A DNA stretch of 64,000 nt from Strigamia acuminata. Lineage: Eukaryota; Arthropoda; Chilopoda; Geophilomorpha; Linotaeniidae. The notes under the pieces were generated by a model, which was not told the DNA's origin, ran no database searches, and saw nothing but the letters and a program-made list of their open reading frames with translations. The stretch spans positions 51,963,162 to 52,027,161 of the forward strand of contig OX442314.1 of NCBI GenBank assembly GCA_949358305.1, given 5' to 3'. This document shows, piece by piece, positions 48,807-57,604 of this stretch. Made by a program: the position numbers and the translations under genes. Numbering within the stretch: position 1 is the stretch's first letter; the number at the start of each line of letters is the position of its first letter.

Positions 48807-49520
48807 ACAGGTGCGCAATTAGAGGTTAGCAGACTATTAAAGGATATACGACACGTGCTGTTTTTCCATGTGCAAATGTTAACTTTTACAGGTAAGTAAA
48901 GTAAATTTTTAAGATATTTCCACAAGAATTTTGCTTTAATTCTACATTTGCAGCCTCGAAATAAAAACAAACAAACAAACTCGCCTATCAAAATTCGTCA
49001 ACCCCTTAATTCACAGATTAGCGCAAAGAACGGAAACTACTTATTGACCAACAAACAATTAATTAATTAAATCAAATCCAACACCGTTTCCCTTCACAAA
49101 AATAAACAAAACAAGTTGTAAAACATTTCTCAAACGCATTCACACTTTTGCATTCACCAAACCACGAAAAACTAAAAACAATTCACACTTTCACATCCAC
49201 ACGACTTCACACATCTTCACATCCTTCCAACACCCACACGACATAAAAATCGAGTTTGCATTCATCTTCGACCACCAACGACACCCATTCCGACGTCCAG
49301 TCACGTCCCCGCACTTCCTCCCTTCATTCTCAATCCCTCAAACTCGGCGACAAGACGACGCAAGATTCATCCGCAACACCGTGCTCGTTCACTCACTCTA
49401 ATCGCCGTCAACAGGAAAGCGATGCACCACTAATTAGCACGCACAATTTCCGGCAAAACAACCATGTGCCAAAGCCACACAAAACCACACATTAATTCCA
49501 CCTCTCGCTGACCACCGAAG
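48807..49520 (+). other. Upstream region of the LRR gene
   Basis: A CAG/GTAAGT donor at about 48890 could end a 5' untranslated exon, with an acceptor such as GTCAACAG at about 49411. CA-rich sequence (49080-49500) precedes the ATG. No coding gene seen. Confidence 0.35.
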
Positions 49521-52007
49521 ATGAAAATCGCGCTCCTCCTCACACTCATCTGCTGCACACGCGCGAACGAAGCGCCAATTACGTGTCCCAGCGCGTGCTA
49601 CTGCGACGAGTCGTGGATCTCCATCAATTGCGTCGGCGACGGCGCGTGGGAGGCACCCCCGGACATCCCCGGCACCGTGACCCGTCTCGAGCTGCGCAGC
49701 TTCGCCATAGGGACCTTAACGGCCGATCATTTCACCGGCCTGACCAACGTGAGCGAACTGAAGCTGCAGCAAACACACCTGCAGAAAATCGCGGACGGGA
49801 CGTTCGTTTATTTATCGCGGTTGGTGCGTTTGGATTTGAGTCAGAACTCGCTGGCAAACATCAGTCGGAGCACGTTCTCGGGGCTGATCGCGCTGCGCTA
49901 CCTCGACCTGTCCAGCAACCGACTGGCGAACGTGAGCGGCGCCTTCGCGGACTTGGAGAACGTCGAGCAGTTGAATTTGCGCGACAACCGGTTGAATTAC
50001 TTGACGGGCGAGACGTTCGTCGGGCTGCAGCGAGTGCAGTACTTGAATCTCGACTCGAATCGCGTGTTCTCCATCCAGATCGACACGTTCCGCGCGCTCA
50101 CGCACCTCGTGCATCTCATCGTCAGCAACAATCCCATGTCGAACTTGACCCGCTTGGATTTCTTCAGCGCGCGACTGCTCTACATCGACATTTCGCACGT
50201 CGGACTGCTGCGCGTGCCGCAGTCGTTGACGCAGATGGTGCGCGACCTCCGTCTGGCGAAAAACAACCTGACGCGCATCCGGAACGGCGATTTCGACGGG
50301 TATCCGCATCTGGGACTGCTCGTGTTGGACGACAATCAAATCACGGAGATCGAGGCGGGTGCCCTCGGCAGGCACGCGTCGCTGCTGCGGCTGTGGCTCA
50401 ACGGGAATCTGCTGCCCACGGTTCCGGTCGGTTTGCCGCCCGCGCTCAAGACGTTGTACATCGAGGAGAATCGACTGGAGGCGCTCCCGCCCTACGCTTT
50501 TCGAGGTCTGGTGAGCGTGGAGCAACTCTTTCTGCAGCGGAATAAGATCAAGGAGATGTCGGTTTGTGCTTTTTGCGATTTGTCGAGCCTGCGCAGTTTG
50601 GATTTGCAGTTTAATTTGATCGACAGTGTCCGGGAAGGCGTTTTTGCGAATCTGTCGCAGTTGGAGTCGCTGGATTTGTCGCAGAACCCGCTGCAAGTGC
50701 TGCAGGCGTCGTGCTTCGTCGGTGCGGATTCGTTGCACATTTTGCGCATGTCGAGGGTGAAAACGGTGCCGCGGTTCGACGACGGCGCGTTCGACGCTCT
50801 GAATCGCTTGGAGGTGTTGGAGTTGTACGACAGCGCCGGGTTTGCGCAGTTGGTTTTGAATTCGACGCGGGTTTTGCACGCGCTGCGCAATATCCGCGAA
50901 CTGAACGTGATGCACAACAACATCCAGAGTCTTCGGCCAGACTTTGTGCACTTCTTTCCCGCGCTTCGCGAGGTCAAACTGAGCGGAAACAACTGGCACT
51001 GCGACCCGGGCATTCTGTGGATGGCGCAGTGGATTAAGAAAGCGGAGGTTCAGTTCTACAGAAGTTACAGCATCCGATGTGTGACGCCGCAGGAATTGCA
51101 GAACAAACCTGTCATGACTTTAACCGAAGCGGATTTCCCGACTACCAGCACAAGCACTACCCCTGTGCCAGTCACTACAACAACTACAACAACAACTACA
51201 ACAACTACAACCCGAAAAACGGACCCAACCACATCACAAGCAACGACTACGACTCGTAAAACGGATCCAACGACACCAAGAAGTCGCCAAACGGACCCAA
51301 CTACATCAACAGCAACGACAACAACCCGCAAAACGGATCCAACGACGTCAAAAACTCGTAAAACGGACCCAAAAACACCAAAAAATCGTCAAGCAACAAC
51401 AACAACAGCAATTCCAACAACAACAACCAACCCTCAAACGGATCCAACTTCAAGAACTCGCAGGAGAACAACAACTGCACAAATTGTACTACCAACAACT
51501 ACAACTACTTTGCTGCCTACAACTACAACTACTTTGCTGCCTCTTACAACTGTACCAATCACTTTTGAACCCACCACAACACCCGAACTGCAGACAACAT
51601 TGTCAAAAACTAAAAAACCCATCACTGAAACGACTCTTGTCGCCATTGACGACACGCCGGACGACCGACAGTTCCTGATTCTGGTCACTTCGTTGGTAGC
51701 GGGAATCTTGTTGGTGGTTGTGGGTTCGGCTTCGGCAATCCTCGTCTACAGGTGCCAACACAACGGCTCGTGTGCCGGCGTGGTCAAACGAGACGGACGG
51801 ATATCTTACTCGCCGCAACGCGACGAGGTGTCCATTGTGACGGTGTCGGAAGGCACGTTCGGACTTAAGACGGCCACTCACAACGGACTGGGGAATAAAC
51901 TCTATTTCGTCATGGACAATGGGAAAGCTGCGGAGACCGAAAGTGACTTGCAAGAACTCCTTCCGCCGCCGGAAGACAACGGGCACTTTCCGTACGGCGC
52001 AACATAG
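49521..52007 (+). CDS. Leucine-rich-repeat single-pass membrane protein
   Basis: 828 residues, intronless. Signal peptide (MKIALLLTLICCTRA), Cys-rich LRRNT (CPSACYCDESWISINC, about 20-36), roughly 17 LRRs (about 55-490, LxxLxLxxNxL pattern), an LRRCT cap (NNWHCDPG to a final Cys near 527), a Thr-rich stalk (about 535-695) made of TTTTT and RKTDPTT repeats likely to be O-glycosylated, a transmembrane helix (about 717-740, LVAGILLVVVGSASAILVY) and a cytoplasmic tail of about 88 residues. Topology fits cell-surface adhesion or recognition LRR proteins. I do not assign an orthologue. The coding region is distinctly GC-richer than its flanks. AATAAA follows at about 52094. Several Asn-X-Ser/Thr sites lie in the LRR region. 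Confidence 0.92.
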   Translation: MKIALLLTLICCTRANEAPITCPSACYCDESWISINCVGDGAWEAPPDIPGTVTRLELRSFAIGTLTADHFTGLTNVSELKLQQTHLQKIADGTFVYLSRLVRLDLSQNSLANISRSTFSGLIALRYLDLSSNRLANVSGAFADLENVEQLNLRDNRLNYLTGETFVGLQRVQYLNLDSNRVFSIQIDTFRALTHLVHLIVSNNPMSNLTRLDFFSARLLYIDISHVGLLRVPQSLTQMVRDLRLAKNNLTRIRNGDFDGYPHLGLLVLDDNQITEIEAGALGRHASLLRLWLNGNLLPTVPVGLPPALKTLYIEENRLEALPPYAFRGLVSVEQLFLQRNKIKEMSVCAFCDLSSLRSLDLQFNLIDSVREGVFANLSQLESLDLSQNPLQVLQASCFVGADSLHILRMSRVKTVPRFDDGAFDALNRLEVLELYDSAGFAQLVLNSTRVLHALRNIRELNVMHNNIQSLRPDFVHFFPALREVKLSGNNWHCDPGILWMAQWIKKAEVQFYRSYSIRCVTPQELQNKPVMTLTEADFPTTSTSTTPVPVTTTTTTTTTTTTTRKTDPTTSQATTTTRKTDPTTPRSRQTDPTTSTATTTTRKTDPTTSKTRKTDPKTPKNRQATTTTAIPTTTTNPQTDPTSRTRRRTTTAQIVLPTTTTTLLPTTTTTLLPLTTVPITFEPTTTPELQTTLSKTKKPITETTLVAIDDTPDDRQFLILVTSLVAGILLVVVGSASAILVYRCQHNGSCAGVVKRDGRISYSPQRDEVSIVTVSEGTFGLKTATHNGLGNKLYFVMDNGKAAETESDLQELLPPPEDNGHFPYGAT

Positions 52008-52726
52008 GCTTTTGTTGATCTTTCGAATTATACATAATTTTAGTTAAAAATATATTAATTTCATCACATTTTAATCGGAATTTTGTACGAAAAATAAACG
52101 AAAAAAAAATGTTGTATTTCCTTTCGTTTTTCTTCAGCTATTAATTGTATCGCTGATTAATTGACTTCCATTTAACTGTCCACTTAGCTGCATAAATTGG
52201 CAGGCGATTTTTATTGAACTAAAGGTATAATGGTGCTTATTTCGTGTTAAAAGTATCTTTATAATTTGTCTTTTTTGCTTTTATTACTTCAAATTTTTCC
52301 ATCAGGATAAGAAACATAATGTAAAGGAATAAAATGATGGATAATCAATCAAAAGATGTCTAAAATAGGGAATAGTCCATCAAAAGAGGTCTGAAATCGG
52401 GAATAGACCATCAAAAGAGGTCTAAGATGATAAGCAGTTCATCAAAAGAGATTTGAGAACCGAACCGACATCGATAGCTCTCAGCCAATCACAGCGCGCC
52501 TTGAAAATAATACGTTCACGTCGGACGTAAACGTAGCCACGGCGAAAAAGAAACGCTTGAATTAATAGAATTTTTTTTTGGTGCACAAGGTTATATGAAA
52601 ATCAAATTTGAATATTTTCCACAAAAGTGAAGAATATTTTTATGGAAATTACAGAGCAATACGAAAAGGTACTTGATCAGAATTTTCCACAAGTAACGCT
52701 GAGCATCCCTTAGTTTGGCTTACTTT
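52008..52726. other. 3' UTR and AT-rich spacer with short tandem repeat
   Basis: About 52365-52455 has three imperfect ~32-bp units of the type CATCAAAAGAGGTCTGAAAT. A short GC-balanced stretch (52455-52560) with CCAATC may be promoter-like. No gene seen. Confidence 0.5.
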
Positions 52727-52930
52727 GTGAGTGTTTGCACGGGCGATTTCTACCGTTTTGGAAAGAAAAGACGAAATTTTGTGCAACAATTCTATTGTTA
52801 TTCCGACACACCCGATTTGGCAAACGATAAAGTTTTCCAAATCGGGTGTGTCGGAATAACAATAGAGTTGTTGTACAAAACTTCGTCTTTTCTTTCCAAA
52901 ACGGCAGAATTAGCCCGCGCGGGAAACACG
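52727..52930. repeat. Long hairpin (foldback/MITE-like)
   Basis: Arms of ~80-95 bp at about 90% identity as inverted repeats: left from 52729 through CCGACACACCCGATTTGG (ends about 52819), right from CCAAATCGGGTGTGTCGG (about 52838) outward to about 52930, with a ~17-base loop. The frames across it are products of the inverted repeat. No obvious target duplication. Confidence 0.85.
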
Positions 52931-54016
52931 GCTGGTTTCACGTGGTATTGTTGAAACACCACGAAAGGATGAATAACTGTGACTACTTTGACTTGCTGTT
53001 TATATACGTCAAGTCGTCAATTCAAAACGTATGGCGGACGTTAATCGTCATGAAGCCACACATTGTTGCTAATTGGCAACAAGAATTTTAAGTTAAATGA
53101 CAATTTGAAATCCATCATTACAGACATGTAATTTATTGTAGGCTAATATAATAAAGTTTTTTTATTTTGTGGCTTTTGTTAGACCACTATCACTATGTGA
53201 AAATTGTGGATTTGCTAAGCTAATGATGGCTGACCATGTTCAAAAAATTGAACAAATTTTTCTTCAATTTGTAATGGCACTTTCCTGAAGATTAAAACTG
53301 TGGATAAATGGATGAGAAATACTTTACCTTTGGGACAATAATTACGCTTTGAATACAAAATAAAATACCTTTTATTAAATCAGTTTAATTACAAATTATT
53401 AAAAATAATTCTCGGGCCTTCGTGGCGGATACGATTTGTTGCTAAATAATCACGATTGATTATTTGTGGCTATTGTTGTCTAGGGTTAAAAAACACGATG
53501 TGAATTATATTGGGAACGTTGATTTGTTACGTTATTCAGTTATACAGTTGTTTTGGTCAGCGGGCATCGGTTCGAATGATCGGCGTGGCGACTCTGTCTC
53601 CCACCGGGAAGTGGCCAGGTCTTTTTTAAGGACCTTTATAGTGCCAAATGAATAGTTTTTGTATTTTTTAAGTATTTTTTTTTCATCGGCAGTGTTTAAG
53701 CCTAACTTTTATTCAAGCTAAAAAGTGTTTTACTTACCGTTAAATGTTAAATTGCTTAAATAAATGCACAAAATGTTCGGTTAAAATTCAAAAGTGTTTT
53801 ATTCATGTTACAAATTTACAAGTGGTTTACAATTTTATTTTTCTCAAACAGTATCATCAATTGTATTTTCTTCATCCTGGCGGTAAGTGTGTGTTGTTTT
53901 TCGGTGTTGTTTTCCCAATTGCTTACCTACCGGTGATCCGCGCTCCAGCTGCTATCAGCTCGTCCGCAATAGGATAATCTGAAAATCTGAAAAAAAGAAA
54001 AGTAATGATTAGTTTA
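52931..54016. other. AT-rich sequence with one candidate exon
   Basis: No long frame. A - strand candidate exon is listed separately (53931-53978). GTAAG motifs at about 53729-53733 (- strand) and 53883 (+ strand) are isolated. Confidence 0.4.
53931..53978 (-). CDS. Candidate 48-nt internal exon
   Basis: On the - strand a TTTTCAG acceptor and a GTAGGTAAG donor enclose 48 nt open in the frame YPIADELIAAGARIT. The Gypsy 5' LTR begins 38 bp upstream on that strand, so the outer element may lie in an intron of this putative gene. There is no neighbouring exon that I can join. Confidence 0.25.
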
Positions 54017-54246
54017 TGTGGAAATTAAATAATAATATTCCCTATATACGTTTTATATCGCTTGTTTAGTTTAAATGTATAATCGAATAATATCGCCAGC
54101 TATATCGAATAATATCGCCTCATTGTTTTAATATCGAATAACAAACTCTGTACTTTGTACTTGTACTTTGACCAACCCTTCCCTAATATTATTCAGCAGA
54201 ATAAAACTCAGTAGTTGCTCAATCTTCAATCAACTCGGTTCTCACA
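54017..54246 (+). repeat. Outer Gypsy 5' LTR
   Basis: 230 bp with CGAATAATATCG repeats and an AATAAAAC signal; partner at 62905-63134. Confidence 0.9.
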
Positions 54247-54479
54247 TGGCGCAGTCGACGAAACGAACAAATGCTGAGGAAAAAAGTGAACTTTGAATTT
54301 AAACATCAGTGAGCGAAAATCGTGAGTAGAAGTTTGGCTTGCTTTGGAACTGAAATTCGACACCAACGGAGGTGCAACGACGAGGAAACCCGACCAAAGT
54401 TGTGTTTGTGAGAAAGTGAAACCAAAACCGACCAGTGTAAACGACGAGCACTGCAAAGTAGAACATTTTATCACAAAAT

Positions 54480-56003
54480 TTGTACTTTTCCTTTCCAAAA
54501 ATGGCTTCTGCTACACATGGGATTTTTCTTTCTACTGATGAAAGCGTTTTGAACTTAATGACCATTGATGCTATTAGAAATGAGTGCAACTCTCGAAAAA
54601 TGGACACGAACGGAAAACATAAAAAGGAACTGATTGATTTGTTGATTGTTGAAAATTTGGCAAAAATTTCAAACTTACCACCACCCACGACGTCCAACGA
54701 TCTGTTGACGAGTTTGGCCAACTTAACCAAACAACTTGCTGCTGCCCAGCTCAACAGTTCAAATCCTATTCAAATTCATTCTACAATGGATACGGCAAAA
54801 GCGATTCATGTTTTTAACGAAGAAAAACATGACAACGTTGCTGAATGGATCAAGGAGGTTGAACGAGTGTCCACTCTGGCAAACTGGACGCCACCTCTCA
54901 CGATGTTGAATGCTGCAACTCGACTTGGAGGTCAAGCATCAAATTGGCAGAAAACAAGTGGAAAAACGATTTCAACATGGGACCAATGGAAAAACGAAAT
55001 TTGCAACCGTTTTAAACAACGAATGCAACTGCAGGACTTTTTCACTTATCAAGCTGCACGCCAGCTCTCACCGTCTGAAACAATTACATCGTACATCTAC
55101 GACAAAAATGCAATGTTAGAAAAGGCGCCATACAAACTCTCGACCGATGAGCGCATTTCTCTCATTCTCGCGGGCATTACATCAGATGTTTGGGCAAACC
55201 CTCTCGCTGCCCACTCCTATTCGTCAGTCGCTGAGTTGACAGAAAAGGCACAAATTTTAGACTGTCGTCGAAAGCTGACCACTGCAGGCGGAAAAGAAGC
55301 GCATACTGGAAATCAAATTACGAATTTTGATAACAAAAATCAAAAATATACGAAACCATCATCTACGGAAATTTCAACAACACAAAAGATCGAGACGAGT
55401 GCACATTATCACCGAGGTATGGACAAATCAAAGGTCACGTGCTATCGATGTCAAGCCGTTAGGCACATTTCGAGTGATTGTTCACTGCCCGACACGCGCA
55501 CTTCTCGCCCCACGAAAGAGAAAACGACTCCAAGCAACAAAAACGCACCTCATCAGCCACTCAAAACAGGTGACAAAATTAATTTATGCACAATCAAAAC
55601 GAAATGGCCGGATAAAGGACTTTCTGTGACCGATTGCCACGTCGTGCAAGCGAAGTTAGAAACACTTTTTGACAGCGGATCAAATTCCACGATGATTGAT
55701 CAAGTCTTTTTGCTGCCCGAGACACAAATTCGACCGTCACCACCTTCGACTGTCATCAACACTGCGAATGGAAATGCTCCGACCATTGGAACCGTCGATT
55801 TGGACATCCACATTGGAACATTTAAAACCCAAATAAAAAACGCAACCGTAATTCAGAATTCGCCTGTTCCTCTCATCATTGGGACTGATTGGAAAGCACA
55901 AGCAGGCATTGCTTGGCTGCAAGACGAAAATGGGGACCTAGTCTGTTTAAAGCCATCAACCACGAGCCAAACATGTCATATATTGCGATTCGTGGATTGC
56001 TAA
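54480..56003 (+). CDS. Outer Gypsy Gag-protease
   Basis: 507 residues, starting at about 54501 if the second Met is used. It begins with a SAP-like helical region (IDAIRNECNSRKMDTNGKHK, about 30-50), then a retrotransposon Gag core (about 105-270), a CCHC-type knuckle (CYRCQAVRHISSDC, about 321-334, with Arg in place of the usual Gly before His), and an aspartic protease (FDSGSNSTMID near 396, with PLIIGTDW near 465). The reading frame ends at 56003 and overlaps the next frame by 115 bp. Confidence 0.85.
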   Translation: MYFSFPKMASATHGIFLSTDESVLNLMTIDAIRNECNSRKMDTNGKHKKELIDLLIVENLAKISNLPPPTTSNDLLTSLANLTKQLAAAQLNSSNPIQIHSTMDTAKAIHVFNEEKHDNVAEWIKEVERVSTLANWTPPLTMLNAATRLGGQASNWQKTSGKTISTWDQWKNEICNRFKQRMQLQDFFTYQAARQLSPSETITSYIYDKNAMLEKAPYKLSTDERISLILAGITSDVWANPLAAHSYSSVAELTEKAQILDCRRKLTTAGGKEAHTGNQITNFDNKNQKYTKPSSTEISTTQKIETSAHYHRGMDKSKVTCYRCQAVRHISSDCSLPDTRTSRPTKEKTTPSNKNAPHQPLKTGDKINLCTIKTKWPDKGLSVTDCHVVQAKLETLFDSGSNSTMIDQVFLLPETQIRPSPPSTVINTANGNAPTIGTVDLDIHIGTFKTQIKNATVIQNSPVPLIIGTDWKAQAGIAWLQDENGDLVCLKPSTTSQTCHILRFVDC

Positions 56004-56923
56004 CGGATTCCAGCAACACCAACGAAAATACAACACGAGATGCTGCACTGACCGATACAAGTGACGACATCAAACCAATGCAACGAGATGCAGCACTGAC
56101 CGAAACCAGTTGCAACATCACCAAAACGGAACAAGTTGATGCACCAACCGAAACGAGTGACATCAAACCACAAACACGCGATGATACACCGACCGATACG
56201 AGTGACATCACAACACGAACATGCGATGACGCGACGACCGACGCTAGACACAAATTCGAAATTATGCCACAAAACAAAGAGTCAGACACGAAGTCAAACG
56301 AGGCCCTACCGCAAAAATTTCTCGACGATTTGCAGGCCGTCATGACCGCTGTAACGATTCCTGTGTCATCCAAACAACGTGAAACATTACGCAACATTTT
56401 GATACGCAACATTGAAGCATTTACCTATCGACGAAAATTAGGCCTATGCTCAGACGAGGAATGTGAAATTCCTTTGCAACACGATACACCAATACGAATT
56501 AAACCATTTCGGTATAATGAAGCGGACAAACAATTTTTGCAAGATACAATTACGGAATGGAAGGAATTGGGTATTTGCCAAGACTCAAACTCACGGTACT
56601 CTTTTCCACTATTCATGGTTAACCAGCCGAATCATCCAAGCACGCCCCAACGCCCGGTGATTGATTTTCGAGATTTGAACAAAATTCTTGACTTATCATC
56701 CTACATTATGCCGACAATTGACGAAACAATTGAATCTCTTGTTGGGTTTGGCGGTAAAATATTTAGCACAACGGACATCAAGAAGGCATTTTATCACATT
56801 CCCATCAGGCCCAGCGATCGACACAAAACCGCATTTTTAACACCCCACGGATCAATGAAATTTTGTCGCATGCCCATGGGACTTGCTTCAGCCCCATACA
56901 TTATGCAGAACGTAATGAATTGA
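55889..56923 (+). pseudogene. Outer Gypsy pol 5' part (partial RT)
   Basis: Frame -1 relative to gag. After a Thr-rich spacer with DTSD repeats, reverse transcriptase starts (about 56400 on): RPVIDFRDLNKIL, TDIKKAFYHIP, MPMGLASAP, then TGA at 56921-56923. The stop lies at a deletion joint: the next bases, in the same frame, encode IASKAHKKLRIA, which belongs to the integrase end. The catalytic YxDD, RNase H and integrase core are therefore absent. Confidence 0.85.
55946..55952 (+). promoter_or_regulatory. Candidate -1 frameshift site TTTAAAG
   Basis: The heptamer is phased T TTA AAG in the gag frame, in the gag/pol overlap, and a -1 shift there enters the pol frame (continuing AINHEPN). This fits an X-XXY-YYZ slippery site. 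A downstream pseudoknot was not examined. Confidence 0.45.
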
Positions 56924-56960
56924 ATCGCATCAAAAGCACACAAAAAATTGCGTATAGCGC

Positions 56961-57173
56961 TGTAGAGTTCTTATAAACAAGACACAACTCTCAATTTGGC
57001 TGCAGAAAACATACTCAAGCTTCTGTGTTTATTCAACTGTCGCTCACGACTAATTCCAGAATAAGGTTGTCATGACTCCCACACATACAATACAGAGTCA
57101 TGAATCATTGTTGTAATCAATTACATAATCACTCTCATATTTACACTTATCAATTTGGGATCAAGACATAACA
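56961..57173 (-). repeat. Inner Gypsy 3' LTR
   Basis: 213 bp, same as 62405-62617, preceded on the - strand by the purine tract. Confidence 0.94.
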
Positions 57174-57334
57174 TTCCTCCCCAGTTACAACATACCCACT
57201 TGTAACTCTACTTATTTAAATTTACAGTAATCACAACTTGAAATAAAATCCAAACTTCACATTTGTTTCAAATAATTTAACACTATCTTTTTTTCTATTT
57301 CCAACGAAACTATAAGGGCATCACACCTTGACCC

Positions 57335-57604
57335 TTACTGCTTCCCTTTATCCGCCATTCTTTTCAACAACAGGCGGGTCCGCTCAGCATCTTCTTTGCT
57401 GTAAAGTTGGGTTTTATCTGGGACTCCTTTACTGGTCTTCTTCGTCGGTAAGTTAGCATGCGGCGCGTCCCTTCCCGGCGGATCCGCTGCCGTGCTTGGG
57501 CCAGGTTGGGTGGGGTCCCCAATGGGTTCCAGACGGACCATCTCTGCCACTTTCATGCCAAGCTTCGGTGGTCTCGCCGCTGGTAGGTTATGGTAGTTAG
57601 CCAT
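57335..57604 (-). CDS. Small overlapping ORF after inner Gypsy pol
   Basis: 89 residues in another frame, overlapping the last 52 nt of gag-pol. Pro/Lys-rich with a basic C-terminal helix (KEDAERTRLLLKRMADKGK). No family. It could be a true third frame, or the natural end of Pol reached by a frameshift. An envelope is unlikely as there is no membrane span. Confidence 0.4.
   Translation of the reverse strand: MANYHNLPAARPPKLGMKVAEMVRLEPIGDPTQPGPSTAADPPGRDAPHANLPTKKTSKGVPDKTQLYSKEDAERTRLLLKRMADKGKQ

Noticed and set aside
49812-50999. 395-codon minus-strand frame opposite the LRR gene
   Set aside because: It is a GC-driven shadow of the LRR coding sequence. The + frame has signal peptide, LRRs and membrane span, while the - frame is Arg/Gln/Val-rich with no domain.
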